NCBI GenBank assembly: GCA_021792555.1
Contig: JAJYUL010000036.1
Span: 1 to 38,302, forward strand
DNA: 38,302 nt
Direction of reading: 5' to 3'
Origin: Pseudomonadota bacterium
Lineage (GTDB): Bacteria; Pseudomonadota; Gammaproteobacteria; Steroidobacterales; Steroidobacteraceae
This document shows positions 1-9,620 of the stretch, piece by piece. The position numbers and the translations under genes are program-made. Each line of letters opens with the position of its first letter. Position 1 is the first letter of the stretch. The notes below the pieces were generated by a model. The model saw only the letters and a list, made by a program, of their open reading frames with translations. It had not been told where the DNA came from and made no database searches.

Positions 1-143
<143 letters not shown>

Positions 144-153
144 GGGCGTCGTC

Positions 154-465
154 ATGGCCAACCAGAACATCCGTATCAGGCTCAAGGCGTTCGACCATCG
201 GTTGATCGACAGTTCGGCCCGGGAAATCACCGACACGGCCAAGCGCACCGGCGCGACCGTGCGTGGCCCGGTGCCGCTGCCGACCAAGATGGAGCGCTTC
301 ACCGTGCTGGTCTCCCCGCACTCGGACAAGGACGCGCGCGACCAGTTCGAGCTGCGCACGCACAAGCGTCTGATGGACATCCTGAACCCGACCGACAAGA
401 CCGTCGATGCGCTGATGAAGCTCGAGCTGCCGGCCGGCGTGGATGTGCAGATCAAGTTGAACTGA
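154..465 (+). CDS. rpsJ: Small ribosomal subunit protein uS10
   Basis: This gene encodes 103 residues, the same length as E. coli S10, and starts [19 protein letters not shown]. It is a 30S head protein and also the NusE partner in antitermination complexes. The internal [15 protein letters not shown] segment and the [13 protein letters not shown] segment are family hallmarks. An in-frame start further upstream (base 49) would lie inside tuf and add unrelated residues, so ATG 154 was chosen. The last codons overlap the -35 element of a candidate promoter for the next genes. S10 is therefore separated from rplC by 238 nt, whereas E. coli has a short spacer. Confidence 0.98.
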   Translation: MANQNIRIRLKAFDHRLIDSSAREITDTAKRTGATVRGPVPLPTKMERFTVLVSPHSDKDARDQFELRTHKRLMDILNPTDKTVDALMKLELPAGVDVQIKLN

Positions 466-485
466 TCGCGGGGGGCGCGTATACT
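457..485 (+). promoter_or_regulatory. Candidate sigma-70 promoter for rplC and downstream genes
   Basis: TTGAAC (457-462) and TATACT (480-485) are separated by exactly 17 nt. They match the -35 and -10 consensus at 4/6 and 5/6 positions. The -35 lies in the last codons of rpsJ and the -10 lies in the loop of a GC hairpin. Transcription would start near base 492 and give a leader of about 210 nt before rplC. This is read from the sequence only; the activity is inferred. Confidence 0.5.
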
Positions 486-497
486 TCGCGCCCCTTT
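472..497 (+). terminator. GC hairpin with short T run after rpsJ (terminator or attenuator)
   Basis: GGGGCGCG (472-479) and CGCGCCCC (487-494) form a perfect 8-bp stem with a 7-nt loop (TATACTT), followed by TTT. The T run is too short for a strong intrinsic terminator. It may give partial termination of tuf-rpsJ transcripts, or the sequence may exist mainly for the overlapping promoter. Confidence 0.4.
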
Positions 498-703
498 CGC
501 ATCGGGCGAGGTTGGGGCATCGGCTCCAAGACCACTCGAGATCGGCGGATTCTCCGCCTCGCGGCCCCTTCCGGGCCGTGGCATCTCAAGTCGTCTCGCC
601 TCGTTCGGGCAGTCCGGCGCTGCTGACCGCTCTGGCAATCGTTTCAGAGCGGAGGTGTGGGACGGGGAAAAACGCGCGTAGAGCGCTATAGAGAGGCTAG
701 TCA
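498..703 (+). promoter_or_regulatory. Hairpin-rich leader of rplC
   Basis: This is the untranslated stretch between rpsJ and rplC. It contains three clear hairpins: GGCGGA/TCCGCC (544-549 with 553-558), CGGCCC/GGGCCG (562-567 with 573-578) and CCGCTCTG/CAGAGCGG (627-634 with 645-652). A purine-rich GAGAGG lies shortly before the rplC ATG. In E. coli the L4-controlled leader precedes rpsJ. Here a structured leader sits after it, so an autoregulatory role is a reasonable but untested inference. Confidence 0.45.
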
Positions 704-1426
704 ATGGCAATCGGAGTCGTCGGCCGCAAGGCGGGCATGACGCGGGTCTTCACGGAAAGCGGCGAGACCGTGCCGGTCACCGTGATCGAAGTGCTGCCCA
801 ATCGCGTCACCCAGGTGAAGTCCGAAGACAAGGACGGGTATCGCGCCGTGCAGGTGTCCTACGGCACGCGCCGTCCGCAGCTTTATTCGAAGGCGGTCAA
901 CGGCCACTACGCCAAGGCGGGAGTCGCGCCGGGCCGCGCGATGGTGGAATTCCGACTTGCCGCTGCGGATAAGGCCGAGCTCGCCCCGGGCGCCGAGATC
1001 AAGGTGGACATCTTCACGGCCGGGCAGTCCGTGGACGTCACCGGCACGACCATCGGCAAGGGCTTCGCCGGTACGATGAAGCGGCACAACTTCGGCGGAC
1101 AGCACGCCACGCACGGCGTGTCCGTGTCGCACCGCGCTCCGGGCTCGATCGGCCAGCGCCAGACGCCGGGCCGCGTGTTCAAGGGCCGGCGCATGTCCGG
1201 TCACATGGGCGTGGTGCGCCGCACCACGGAGAATCTCAAGGTCGTGCAGGTCGATCTGGAGCGCAATCTGCTGCTCGTGCGCGGCGCCGTCCCGGGTGCC
1301 GAGGGCGGCCAGGTGATCGTGCGGCCGGCGCTGAAGGCGGGCCGCAAGGCGCTGCGCAAGACCATCGCGCCGACCAAGGCCGGTTCGGGCCCCTCGACCA
1401 ACCCGATGAAGCAGTCGAAGAAGTAA
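704..1426 (+). CDS. rplC: Large ribosomal subunit protein uL3
   Basis: This gene encodes 240 residues (E. coli L3 is 209). L3 is an early-assembling 50S protein near the peptidyl transferase centre. The start [16 protein letters not shown] and the core [17 protein letters not shown] are typical. The [15 protein letters not shown] loop contains the glutamine that PrmB methylates in E. coli. The extra length is mostly a basic C-terminal tail ([16 protein letters not shown]). It is the first gene after the structured leader and lies 6 nt before rplD. Confidence 0.98.
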   Translation: MAIGVVGRKAGMTRVFTESGETVPVTVIEVLPNRVTQVKSEDKDGYRAVQVSYGTRRPQLYSKAVNGHYAKAGVAPGRAMVEFRLAAADKAELAPGAEIKVDIFTAGQSVDVTGTTIGKGFAGTMKRHNFGGQHATHGVSVSHRAPGSIGQRQTPGRVFKGRRMSGHMGVVRRTTENLKVVQVDLERNLLLVRGAVPGAEGGQVIVRPALKAGRKALRKTIAPTKAGSGPSTNPMKQSKK

Positions 1427-1432
1427 GCCCCC

Positions 1433-2038
1433 ATGAAGCTCAAGATGGTCAATGGAGCCGGTGAGCTCCAGGTGTCCGAGGCCACCTTCGGCCACAAATT
1501 CAACGAGGCGCTGGTGCACCAGGTGGTGACCGCGTATCGGGCTGCCGGGCGTGCCGGCACCAAGGCGCAGAAATCCCGCGCCGAGGTCAGCGGCGGCGGC
1601 AAGAAGCCCTGGAGCCAGAAGGGCACCGGCCAGGCGCGCGCCGGGTCGAACCGCTCGCCCATTTGGGTCGGCGGCGGCAAGACCTTCGCGGCCAAGCCGC
1701 GCAGCTTCGAGCAGAAGGTCAATCGCAAGATGTACCGCGGCGCCATCCGCGCCATGCTCTCGGAGCTGGCGCGTACCGAGCGGCTGGTGGCCACCGAGGC
1801 GCTCGCGCTCGATGCCCCGAAGACGCGGCTGCTCGCCGGGCAGCTGAAGTCCTGGGCGCTCGAGAGCGTGCTGATCGTCGTCGAGGCGCTCGACGAGAAG
1901 CTGTTCCTGGCGGCGCGCAATCTGCCGCACGTCGAGGTGATCGAGGTCGCCGCGCTGAATCCGCTGTCGCTGGCGCGTCACGAGAAGGTGCTGATGACCG
2001 TCGGCGCGGTGAAGATGATCGAGGAGCGGCTGCAGTGA
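1433..2038 (+). CDS. rplD: Large ribosomal subunit protein uL4
   Basis: This gene encodes 201 residues, the same as E. coli L4. The long extended loop that reaches the exit tunnel is visible as [19 protein letters not shown] followed by [16 protein letters not shown]. In E. coli L4 represses its own operon by binding the S10 leader; whether it does so here through the rpsJ-rplC leader is not known. The stop codon overlaps the GTG start of rplW. Confidence 0.98.
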   Translation: MKLKMVNGAGELQVSEATFGHKFNEALVHQVVTAYRAAGRAGTKAQKSRAEVSGGGKKPWSQKGTGQARAGSNRSPIWVGGGKTFAAKPRSFEQKVNRKMYRGAIRAMLSELARTERLVATEALALDAPKTRLLAGQLKSWALESVLIVVEALDEKLFLAARNLPHVEVIEVAALNPLSLARHEKVLMTVGAVKMIEERLQ

Positions 2039-2337
2039 ACAAAGAACAGCTCATGAACGTGCTGCTCGCGCCGCATGTGACCGAGAAGACCTCGCGCGCG
2101 ATGCAGAACCACAACCAGTACACCTTCCGCGTGCGCCGCAATGCGACCAAGGTCGACATCAAAAAGGCCGTCGAGCTGATGTTCGACGTCAAAGTGAGCG
2201 GCGTGCAGGTGGTCAACGAGCCCGGCAAGCAGCGCCGCTTCGGCAAGACGCTCGGCCGCACGCAGGACTGGAAGAAGGCGTACGTCAGCCTGGCCGAGGG
2301 TCAGGCGATCGACTACGAGGCCCGCTCAAGGGTCTGA
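2035..2337 (+). CDS. rplW: Large ribosomal subunit protein uL23
   Basis: This gene encodes 100 residues, exactly the E. coli length, when read from GTG 2035. L23 sits at the tunnel exit and is the docking site for trigger factor and SRP. Starting at GTG gives [18 protein letters not shown], which aligns with the E. coli N-terminus; the internal ATG at 2053 would delete conserved residues. GAGGAG at 2021-2026 is a well-spaced ribosome site. The start overlaps the rplD stop by 4 nt (GTGA), implying translational coupling. Confidence 0.95.
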   Translation: MNKEQLMNVLLAPHVTEKTSRAMQNHNQYTFRVRRNATKVDIKKAVELMFDVKVSGVQVVNEPGKQRRFGKTLGRTQDWKKAYVSLAEGQAIDYEARSRV

Positions 2338-2351
2338 TCGGAAGCACTGAC

Positions 2352-3188
<837 letters not shown>

Positions 3189-3205
3189 CGGGAGCACGAG
3201 CCAAG

Positions 3206-3487
3206 ATGCCACGTTCACTGAAGAAGGGTCCCTTCGTCGACCTGCACCTCGCGAACAAGGTGCAGACTGCGAGCGCGAAGAACGACCGCAAGCCGATCAA
3301 GACCTGGTCGCGCCGCTCCATGGTGGTGCCCGAGATGGTGGGACTCACCATCGCGGTGCACAACGGCCGGCAGCACATTCCGGTGCTGATCAGCGAGAAC
3401 ATGGTCGGCCACAAGCTCGGCGAGTTCGCCCCCACGCGCACCTTCAAGTCGCATTCGGGCGACCGCAAGGTCGAGGCCGGCAAGTAA
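3206..3487 (+). CDS. rpsS: Small ribosomal subunit protein uS19
   Basis: This gene encodes 93 residues (E. coli 92), starting [16 protein letters not shown]19 binds in the 30S head with S13 and contacts the A-site finger. The core [20 protein letters not shown] and [15 protein letters not shown] are diagnostic. A longer in-frame reading extends upstream into rplB but has no homology, so ATG 3206 was chosen. Confidence 0.98.
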   Translation: MPRSLKKGPFVDLHLANKVQTASAKNDRKPIKTWSRRSMVVPEMVGLTIAVHNGRQHIPVLISENMVGHKLGEFAPTRTFKSHSGDRKVEAGK

Positions 3488-3507
3488 GCGGGACTCGGAG
3501 ACACACG

Positions 3508-3849
3508 ATGCAAGTCACCTCCAAGCTGCGCTACGCGCGCATTTCCCCGCAGAAGTGCCGGCTGGTCGCCGACCTGGTGCGGGGCAAGCCGGCCGGCAAC
3601 GCGCTCGCCACTCTGCAGTACAGCCCGAAGAAGGGTGCGGACCTGGTGCGCAAGGTGCTGGCGGCGGCCGTCGCGAACGCCGAGCACAACCACGGCGCGG
3701 ACATCGATGAGCTGAAGGTTTCCCTCATCCACGTCGACACCGCTCCGGTGCTGAAGCGTTTCGCCGCCCGCGCCAAGGGCCGCGGCGCGCGCATCGTCAA
3801 GCGCAACAGCCACATCACCGTCGCGGTGAGCGACGGCAAGAAGGATTAA
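3508..3849 (+). CDS. rplV: Large ribosomal subunit protein uL22
   Basis: This gene encodes 113 residues (E. coli 110). L22 lines the exit tunnel opposite L4. Recognisable features are [20 protein letters not shown] at the N-terminus and the beta-hairpin loop [20 protein letters not shown] that reaches into the tunnel. The gene is 20 nt after rpsS and 3 nt before rpsC. Confidence 0.98.
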   Translation: MQVTSKLRYARISPQKCRLVADLVRGKPAGNALATLQYSPKKGADLVRKVLAAAVANAEHNHGADIDELKVSLIHVDTAPVLKRFAARAKGRGARIVKRNSHITVAVSDGKKD

Positions 3850-3852
3850 CGC

Positions 3853-4581
3853 ATGGGTCAGAAGGTCAATCCGCTTGGCATACGGCTCGGCATCACGCGC
3901 GAGTGGGCTTCGCGCTGGTTCGCGGGCCGTGAGCAGTTCGCGCAGCAACTGCACACCGATTTCCGCGTCCGCGAGTTTCTGAAGAAGAAGCTCGCCGAGG
4001 CTTCGGTGAGCCGCGTGCAGATCGAGCGCGCCGCGAAGAAGGTGAACATCACCATCCAGACCGCGCGGCCCGGCATCGTCATCGGCAAGAAGGGCGAGGA
4101 CATCGAGAAGCTGCGCGCCGAGACGGCGGCGCTGCTCGGCATGGCCGTCACCGACGTGCGCCTGAACATAGCCGAGATCCGCAAGCCCGAGCTCGATGCG
4201 CAGCTCGTGGCCGACAGCATTGCCCAGCAGATCGAGAAGCGCGTGATGTTCCGCCGCGCCATGAAGCGCGCGGTGATGAGCACAATGAGAAGCGGCGCGC
4301 TCGGCGTGAAGGTGCGCGTATCGGGCCGCCTCAACGGCGCCGAAATCGCCCGCACCGAGTGGTACCGCGAGGGGCGCATCCCGCTGCATACCTTCCGCGC
4401 GGACATCGACTACGGCCTGTCCGAGGCGAAGACGACCTACGGGGTGATCGGCGTGAAGGTGTGGATCTTCAAGGGCGAAGTGTTCGAGAAGACCGAGACG
4501 GCCGAGAGCGCGGAGGCGGATGGCGCAGCCGCCGCCAGCCCGCAGGCCGCCGTGCCCGCGGAAGCCCCGGCGCAGGCCTAG
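3853..4581 (+). CDS. rpsC: Small ribosomal subunit protein uS3
   Basis: This gene encodes 242 residues (E. coli 233). S3 forms part of the mRNA entry site and its helicase activity. The type II KH domain is visible with the loop [16 protein letters not shown], followed by the C-terminal domain ([20 protein letters not shown]). The last 25 or so residues form an Ala/Glu/Pro-rich acidic tail that explains most of the extra length. Such tails vary between species and are probably disordered. Confidence 0.98.
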   Translation: MGQKVNPLGIRLGITREWASRWFAGREQFAQQLHTDFRVREFLKKKLAEASVSRVQIERAAKKVNITIQTARPGIVIGKKGEDIEKLRAETAALLGMAVTDVRLNIAEIRKPELDAQLVADSIAQQIEKRVMFRRAMKRAVMSTMRSGALGVKVRVSGRLNGAEIARTEWYREGRIPLHTFRADIDYGLSEAKTTYGVIGVKVWIFKGEVFEKTETAESAEADGAAAASPQAAVPAEAPAQA

Positions 4582-4593
4582 GAGCGCTAAGAG

Positions 4594-5007
4594 ATGCTGC
4601 AGCCAAAACGCACCAAGTACCGCAAGCAGTTCAAGGGCCGCAACGGCGGCCTGGCGCACCGCGGCAGTGACGTGTCCTTCGGCGACTACGGTCTGAAGGC
4701 GACCAGCCGCGCGCGCATGACCGCCCGCGAGATCGAAGCGGCGCGCCGCGCGGTGGCCCGCTACGTCAAGCGCGGCGGCCAGATCTGGATCCGCGTCTTT
4801 CCGGACGTGCCGATCAGCAAGAAGCCGCTCGAAGTCCGCATGGGCAGCGGCAAGGGCAACGTGGAGTACTACGTCGCGCGAGTCCAGCCCGGCAAGGTGC
4901 TCTTCGAGATGGAGGGTGTCGATGAGGCGACCGCCCGCGAGGCGTTCCGGCTCGCCGGCTCGAAGCTCTCCGTGTCCACCATGTTCGTCAAACGGCAGGT
5001 TCGATAA
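4594..5007 (+). CDS. rplP: Large ribosomal subunit protein uL16
   Basis: This gene encodes 137 residues (E. coli 136). L16 organises the A-site region of 23S rRNA. The start [17 protein letters not shown] is typical. The loop [14 protein letters not shown] contains the conserved arginine (residue 82) that corresponds to Arg81 of E. coli, hydroxylated there by RoxA/YcfD. Its stop is immediately followed by the rpmC ATG (TAAATG). Confidence 0.98.
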   Translation: MLQPKRTKYRKQFKGRNGGLAHRGSDVSFGDYGLKATSRARMTAREIEAARRAVARYVKRGGQIWIRVFPDVPISKKPLEVRMGSGKGNVEYYVARVQPGKVLFEMEGVDEATAREAFRLAGSKLSVSTMFVKRQVR

Positions 5008-5214
5008 ATGGACGCCAAAGAGCTGCGCGCCAAGAATTCCGCCGAGCTCACCGATGAGCTCCTGAAGCTGCGCAAAGAGCAGTTCGCGCTGCGTCTGCAG
5101 CGCGCGAGCGGCCAGACGCCGAAGCCGGATCAGTTCGGCAAGGTGCGGCGCAATATCGCACGTGTGAAGACCGTCCTGCGCGAGCAGCGCAAGGCCGGCG
5201 GAGAGAAGCGATGA
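5008..5214 (+). CDS. rpmC: Large ribosomal subunit protein uL29
   Basis: This gene encodes 68 residues (E. coli 63). L29 is a two-helix protein near the tunnel exit, next to L23. The sequence [19 protein letters not shown] and the [14 protein letters not shown] segment match the family. It has no spacer after rplP and overlaps rpsQ by 4 nt (ATGA). Confidence 0.97.
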   Translation: MDAKELRAKNSAELTDELLKLRKEQFALRLQRASGQTPKPDQFGKVRRNIARVKTVLREQRKAGGEKR

Positions 5215-5525
5215 GCGAAGTGCAGAACGACACCCCGGCCGTCGCGGCCGAGGCGCCGAAGGGCCAGCGCACCCTCACCGGGCGCGTGGTCAGCGACAAG
5301 ATGGTCAAGACCGTGGCCGTCGAGATCGAGCGGCTGATCAAGCACCCGCAGTACGGCAAGTTCGTGCGCCGCACGACGAAGCTGCTGGCGCACGACGAGC
5401 ACGGCGAGTCGCACGTCGGTGACCTGGTGACGATCGTCCCGTGCCGCCCGCTCTCGAAGCGCAAGTCCTGGCGGCTGCTCGAGGTGGTGAGGAAGGCCTC
5501 CGAGATGAAGGGGACCTCGGCATGA
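5211..5525 (+). CDS. rpsQ: Small ribosomal subunit protein uS17
   Basis: This gene encodes 104 residues, against 84 in E. coli. S17 is a primary 16S rRNA-binding OB-fold protein. The core [19 protein letters not shown] and [13 protein letters not shown] is intact. About 17 extra residues at the N-terminus ([16 protein letters not shown], low complexity) and a few at the C-terminus account for the length. The ATG overlaps the rpmC stop, which supports this start over a shorter one. Confidence 0.97.
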   Translation: MSEVQNDTPAVAAEAPKGQRTLTGRVVSDKMVKTVAVEIERLIKHPQYGKFVRRTTKLLAHDEHGESHVGDLVTIVPCRPLSKRKSWRLLEVVRKASEMKGTSA

Positions 5526-5890
5526 TCCAGCTGCGCACCATGCTTTCGGCCGCTGACAACAGCGGCGCCCGCACCCTGATGTGCATCAAGGTGCTCGGTG
5601 GCACGCGCCGCCGCTACGCCACGGTGGGCGATGTCATCAAGGTCAGCGTCAAAGACGCCATCCCCCGCGGCAAGGTCAAGAAGGGCGAGGTGTACGACGC
5701 AGTGGTCGTGCGCACCCGCCGCGGCGTGCGTCGCGCCGACGGATCGCTGATCCGCTTCGACGGCAACGCGGCGGTGCTGCTGACCAACAAGCTCGAGCCG
5801 ATCGGCACCCGTATCTTCGGGCCCGTGACGCGCGAGCTGCGCACCCAGCAGTTCATGAAGATCATTTCGCTCGCGCCGGAAGTTCTGTAA
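5522..5890 (+). CDS. rplN: Large ribosomal subunit protein uL14
   Basis: This gene encodes 122 residues (E. coli 123). L14 lies at the subunit interface and is the binding site of RsfS. The start [17 protein letters not shown] and the stretch [20 protein letters not shown] are diagnostic. In E. coli this gene opens the spc operon after a gap of over 150 nt. Here it overlaps rpsQ by 4 nt, so the S10 and spc blocks are joined with no room for an intervening leader. Confidence 0.98.
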   Translation: MIQLRTMLSAADNSGARTLMCIKVLGGTRRRYATVGDVIKVSVKDAIPRGKVKKGEVYDAVVVRTRRGVRRADGSLIRFDGNAAVLLTNKLEPIGTRIFGPVTRELRTQQFMKIISLAPEVL

Positions 5891-6210
5891 TGAGTAGCAA
5901 GATTCGCAAGGGCGACAATGTCGTCGTGTTGAGCGGCCGCGACAAGGGCCGTCGCGGCGCTGTGCTCAAGGTGCTCGGGGACGGCCAGGTGATCGTCGAG
6001 GGCATCAACAAGGTCAAGAGGCACACCCGCGCCAATCCGCAGGCCAACAGCCCCGGCGGCATCATCGACAAAGAGATGCCGATGCCGGTCGGCAAGGTGG
6101 CGCTGTGGAATCCGGCCGCCAAGAAGGGCGACCGGGTCGGGTTCAAGACGCTCGCCGACGGCAAGAAGGTGCGCTTCTTCAAATCCAACGGAGAGATGAT
6201 CGACGCCTGA
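5890..6210 (+). CDS. rplX: Large ribosomal subunit protein uL24
   Basis: This gene encodes 106 residues (E. coli 104). L24 starts 50S assembly by binding the 5' end of 23S rRNA. The KOW motif is at the N-terminus ([19 protein letters not shown]), followed by [20 protein letters not shown]. The start ATG 5890 shares one base with the rplN TAA (TAATG). Confidence 0.98.
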   Translation: MSSKIRKGDNVVVLSGRDKGRRGAVLKVLGDGQVIVEGINKVKRHTRANPQANSPGGIIDKEMPMPVGKVALWNPAAKKGDRVGFKTLADGKKVRFFKSNGEMIDA

Positions 6211-6233
6211 GGCGCCGGTCACGAGAGCAACCA

Positions 6234-6773
6234 ATGGCCAGGCTACAGCAGTACTATCGCGAACAGGTCGTCCCGCGCCTGCAGAAGGATCTCGACATCG
6301 TCAACCCGATGCAGGTGCCGCGCATCACCAAGATCACGGTGAACATGGGCGTCGGGGAGGCCGTCGCCGACAAGAAGGTGATGGACGCGGCGGTCGGCGA
6401 TCTCACCAAGATCAGCGGTCAGAAGCCGCTCGTCACCCGCTCGCGCAAGGCGATCGCCTCGTTCAAGATCCGCGCGGGCCTGCCCATCGGCTGCAAGGTG
6501 ACGCTGCGTGGGGCTCGGATGTACGAGTTCCTCGACCGCCTGATCAACATCGCGATGCCGCGTATTCGCGACTTCCGTGGTGTGTCGCCGCGCTCGTTCG
6601 ACGGCCGAGGCAACTACAGCCTCGGCGTGAAGGAGCAGATCATTTTCCCCGAGATCCAATACGACCAGATCGATCAGATCCGGGGCATGGACATCACCAT
6701 AACGACGACGGCGAAGGACAACCGTCAGGGCCGAGCTCTGCTCGAGGCTTTCAACTTCCCATTCCGGAAGTAA
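6234..6773 (+). CDS. rplE: Large ribosomal subunit protein uL5
   Basis: This gene encodes 179 residues, identical in length to E. coli L5, which binds 5S rRNA and contacts the P-site tRNA. Typical segments are [35 protein letters not shown] and the C-terminal [12 protein letters not shown]. In E. coli, S8 represses the spc operon by binding mRNA near the rplE start. The 23-nt spacer here is short, and I did not identify an S8-like site. Confidence 0.98.
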   Translation: MARLQQYYREQVVPRLQKDLDIVNPMQVPRITKITVNMGVGEAVADKKVMDAAVGDLTKISGQKPLVTRSRKAIASFKIRAGLPIGCKVTLRGARMYEFLDRLINIAMPRIRDFRGVSPRSFDGRGNYSLGVKEQIIFPEIQYDQIDQIRGMDITITTTAKDNRQGRALLEAFNFPFRK

Positions 6774-6790
6774 GAGGAACTGGTACGCCT

Positions 6791-7096
6791 ATGGCGAAGA
6801 CGAGCATGGTCGAGCGCGAGAAGCGTCGCGCCAAGATCGTGAAGAAGTACGCGCACAAGCGGGCTCAGCTGAAGGAGCTGATCCGCAGCCCCAAGACCTC
6901 ACCGGAGGACAAGGTGGCAGCGCAAGCGAAGCTGCAGAAGCTGCCGCGGGACGCCAGTCCTTCGCGCGGACGTAACCGCTGTGCGATCACGGGCCGCTCA
7001 CGCGGCGTGTATCGCAAGTTCGGACTGTCGCGCGTCAAGATCCGCGAGGTCGCCAACCGTGGCGAAATCCCGGGTCTGACCAAGGCGAGCTGGTGA
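6791..7096 (+). CDS. rpsN: Small ribosomal subunit protein uS14
   Basis: This gene encodes 101 residues, the same as E. coli. S14 is a 30S head protein. This is the long zinc-independent form: only one cysteine remains in the [19 protein letters not shown] region, where zinc forms have CxxC pairs. The terminus [17 protein letters not shown] is conserved. Confidence 0.98.
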   Translation: MAKTSMVEREKRRAKIVKKYAHKRAQLKELIRSPKTSPEDKVAAQAKLQKLPRDASPSRGRNRCAITGRSRGVYRKFGLSRVKIREVANRGEIPGLTKASW

Positions 7097-7106
7097 GGGG
7101 CGCCCT

Positions 7107-7502
7107 ATGAGCATGACCGATCCCATCGCCGATCTGCTGACGCGCATCCGCAATGGCCAGGCCGCAGGCAAGGCCGAGGTGCAGCTGGCGTCCTCCAAGC
7201 TCAAGACGGCCATCGTCAAGGTGCTGAAGGACGAGGGTTATATTGCCGATTTCCGTCTCGAGGAAGACGGCGGCAAGCCGACCCTCACCATCGGGCTGAA
7301 GTACTACGAAGGCCGCCCGGTGATCGACCGCCTCGAGCGCGTCAGCCGTCCGGGGCTGCGCATCTACCGCGGCAAGGACGAGTTGCCGAAGGTGCTCGGC
7401 GGCATGGGCACCGTGATCGTCTCCACTCCGAAGGGCGTCATGACCGACAAGCAGGCGCGCTCGATCGGCCAGGGCGGCGAAGTGCTGTGCATCGTCGCGT
7501 GA
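7107..7502 (+). CDS. rpsH: Small ribosomal subunit protein uS8
   Basis: This gene encodes 131 residues (E. coli 130). S8 binds 16S rRNA helix 21 and is the known spc-operon repressor in E. coli. The N-terminal [18 protein letters not shown] and the C-terminal [20 protein letters not shown] are family signatures. It sits 10 nt after rpsN. Confidence 0.98.
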   Translation: MSMTDPIADLLTRIRNGQAAGKAEVQLASSKLKTAIVKVLKDEGYIADFRLEEDGGKPTLTIGLKYYEGRPVIDRLERVSRPGLRIYRGKDELPKVLGGMGTVIVSTPKGVMTDKQARSIGQGGEVLCIVA

Positions 7503-7516
7503 TCGGAGACTGATCC

Positions 7517-8047
7517 ATGTCCAGAATCGCCAAAGCTCCGATTACTCTGCCGCAGGGCGTGACCGTCACGGTCGGCGACGGCGGCGTGACCGTCAAGGGC
7601 GCCAAGGGCACCCTCAGCCTGAGCCTCGCGCCGGGCGTGTCGATCGTGCAGACCGAGAAGCGCCTCGAGATCAAGTACAACGATCCGGGCGCCGCCCGCA
7701 CGCATGCCGGTTCGACCCGCGCGCACCTCGCCAACATGGTGCACGGCGTGACCAAGGGCTACGAGAAGAAGCTCGAGCTGGTCGGCGTCGGCTTCCGCGC
7801 CCAGGTGCAGGGCAAGGTGCTGAACCTGACGCTCGGCTTTTCGCATCCGGTGAACTTCCCGATTCCGGAAGGGATCACCATCGAGACGCCGAGCCAGACC
7901 GAGATCGTGGTCAAGGGCGCCGACTGCCAGAAGGTCGGTCAGGTGTCGGCGGAGATTCGTGAGATCCGTCCGCCGGAGCCCTACAAGGGCAAGGGCGTGC
8001 GGTACGCCAATGAGCAGATTTCCCTGAAAGAGGGGAAGAAGAAATGA
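7517..8047 (+). CDS. rplF: Large ribosomal subunit protein uL6
   Basis: This gene encodes 176 residues (E. coli 177). L6 lies near the factor-binding site and the sarcin-ricin loop. Two similar alpha/beta domains are visible. The second contains [26 protein letters not shown], and the terminus has [16 protein letters not shown]. Its stop overlaps the rplR ATG (ATGA). Confidence 0.98.
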   Translation: MSRIAKAPITLPQGVTVTVGDGGVTVKGAKGTLSLSLAPGVSIVQTEKRLEIKYNDPGAARTHAGSTRAHLANMVHGVTKGYEKKLELVGVGFRAQVQGKVLNLTLGFSHPVNFPIPEGITIETPSQTEIVVKGADCQKVGQVSAEIREIRPPEPYKGKGVRYANEQISLKEGKKK

Positions 8048-8403
8048 GCCTGAGCAAGAAGGACCGGCGGCTGCGCCGCGCCGTCAAGACCCGTGCGCAC
8101 ATCCGCAACCTCGATGTTGCGCGCCTCACGGTGCACCGCACGCCGCGGCACATCTACGCGCAGGTCACCGATGCGGCCGGCGCCAAAGTGATCGCCAGCG
8201 CCTCCACCCTGCAGGAGGCGGTGCGCACGGGCCTGAAGGGCACCGGCAACATCGAGGCCGCGAAGGCCGTGGGCCGCGCGATCGCCGAGCGCACGCGCGC
8301 CGCCGGTGTCACCCAGGTGGCGTTCGACCGGGCGGGATTTCAATACCACGGGCGCGTCAAAGCGCTCGCCGATGCGGCCCGCGAAGCGGGTCTCGAGTTC
8401 TGA
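8044..8403 (+). CDS. rplR: Large ribosomal subunit protein uL18
   Basis: This gene encodes 119 residues (E. coli 117). L18 binds 5S rRNA together with L5 and L25. The basic N-terminus ([17 protein letters not shown]) is followed by [20 protein letters not shown] and the C-terminal [20 protein letters not shown]. The 4-nt overlap with rplF supports the start. Confidence 0.98.
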   Translation: MSLSKKDRRLRRAVKTRAHIRNLDVARLTVHRTPRHIYAQVTDAAGAKVIASASTLQEAVRTGLKGTGNIEAAKAVGRAIAERTRAAGVTQVAFDRAGFQYHGRVKALADAAREAGLEF

Positions 8404-8418
8404 GGTCAGGTACATCCT

Positions 8419-8925
8419 ATGGCAAGAACGGAAAAGCCCCAGTCGGCCGATGAGCTCGTCGAGAAGCTGGTCGCGGTCAATCGTACGGCGAAGGTCGTCA
8501 AGGGCGGCCGGCAGTTCGGTTTCACCGCGCTCACGGTGGTCGGCGACGGCGCGGGCAGCGTCGGATTCGGTTTCGGCAAGGCGCGCGAGGTGCCGGTGGC
8601 CATCTCCAAGGCCATGGCGCAGGCGCGCAAGAGCATGGTGACCGTGGCGCTGAAGAACAACACTCTGTTCTACCCCGTCAAGGGCATTCACGGCGCCACG
8701 CGCGTGTTCATGCAGCCGGCGTCCGAAGGTACAGGCGTCATCGCGGGCGGCGGCATGCGCGCCGTGCTGGAGTGCGCCGGCGTGCGCAACGTCCTCGCCA
8801 AGAGCTACGGCTCTCGCAATCCAATCAATGTGGTGCGCGCCACGGTCAAGGCGCTCGCCGCAATCCGCTCGCCCGATGACATCGCGGCGAAGCGCGGCAA
8901 GACCGTCGAAGAGATCACGGGCTGA
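8419..8925 (+). CDS. rpsE: Small ribosomal subunit protein uS5
   Basis: This gene encodes 168 residues (E. coli 167). S5 takes part in decoding fidelity and mRNA entry. The N-terminal double-stranded-RNA-binding fold ([18 protein letters not shown], then [14 protein letters not shown]) is followed by the domain with [18 protein letters not shown]. No internal change is evident. Confidence 0.98.
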   Translation: MARTEKPQSADELVEKLVAVNRTAKVVKGGRQFGFTALTVVGDGAGSVGFGFGKAREVPVAISKAMAQARKSMVTVALKNNTLFYPVKGIHGATRVFMQPASEGTGVIAGGGMRAVLECAGVRNVLAKSYGSRNPINVVRATVKALAAIRSPDDIAAKRGKTVEEITG

Positions 8926-8930
8926 AACAC

Positions 8931-9125
8931 ATGGGCAAGCAAGCAAAGGCGCTGAAGGTCACGCTCGTCAGGAGCCTGCACGGCCAGCTCGCCAACATCG
9001 CCGCATCCGCACGCGGTCTCGGCCTGCGCAAGATCCACCAGTCCGTCGAGGTGGCCGACACGCCCGAGAATCGCGGCATGATCCAGACCGCCGTGCACCT
9101 GCTGAAGGTCGAGCAGGGCCGCTGA
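8931..9125 (+). CDS. rpmD: Large ribosomal subunit protein uL30
   Basis: This gene encodes 64 residues (E. coli 59). L30 is a small 50S protein that binds 23S rRNA. The pattern [11 protein letters not shown], then [20 protein letters not shown], then [14 protein letters not shown] is typical. It begins 5 nt after rpsE and is followed by GAGAGGA, a ribosome site for rplO. Confidence 0.97.
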   Translation: MGKQAKALKVTLVRSLHGQLANIAASARGLGLRKIHQSVEVADTPENRGMIQTAVHLLKVEQGR

Positions 9126-9139
9126 GAGGAATTCCGAAC

Positions 9140-9574
9140 ATGCGACTGAACACACTGAAGCCTTCCCCCGGCGCCAAGCGCCCGCGGCTGCGCGTCGGAC
9201 GCGGCGCCTCCGCCGGCCAGGGCAAGACCTGCGGCCGCGGCGTGAAGGGCCAGCGCGCGCGCAAGGGCGGCTACCACAAGGTCGGTTTCGAAGGCGGCCA
9301 GATGCCCATTCAGCGCCGGTTGCCGAAGGTCGGCTTCCGCTCCGCGCTCGCGGTGACGCGCGCCGAAGTGCGGCTCGATGAGCTCGCCAAGGTCGAGGCA
9401 GCCGTGATTGACCTGGAGGCCCTGAAGAAGGCCGACATTGTGCCGGTGACCGCCGAACGCGCTAAGGTCGTGCTCTCGGGCAAGCTCGAGAAGGCCGTGA
9501 CGCTCAAGGGCATTGCCGTCACACGCGGCGCGCGCGCCGCCATCGAGGCGGCCGGCGGCAAGATCGAGGCGTAA
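9140..9574 (+). CDS. rplO: Large ribosomal subunit protein uL15
   Basis: This gene encodes 144 residues, the same as E. coli. L15 is a late-assembly 50S protein with a long glycine- and arginine-rich N-terminal extension. Visible here are [17 protein letters not shown] and [28 protein letters not shown] 9140 follows a GAGAGGA ribosome site and matches the family start MRLNTLKPS. Confidence 0.98.
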   Translation: MRLNTLKPSPGAKRPRLRVGRGASAGQGKTCGRGVKGQRARKGGYHKVGFEGGQMPIQRRLPKVGFRSALAVTRAEVRLDELAKVEAAVIDLEALKKADIVPVTAERAKVVLSGKLEKAVTLKGIAVTRGARAAIEAAGGKIEA

Positions 9575-9620
9575 CGCGGGGCGAACCCCACCGCACCACC
9601 AGACTCATCCGGAAGACACC

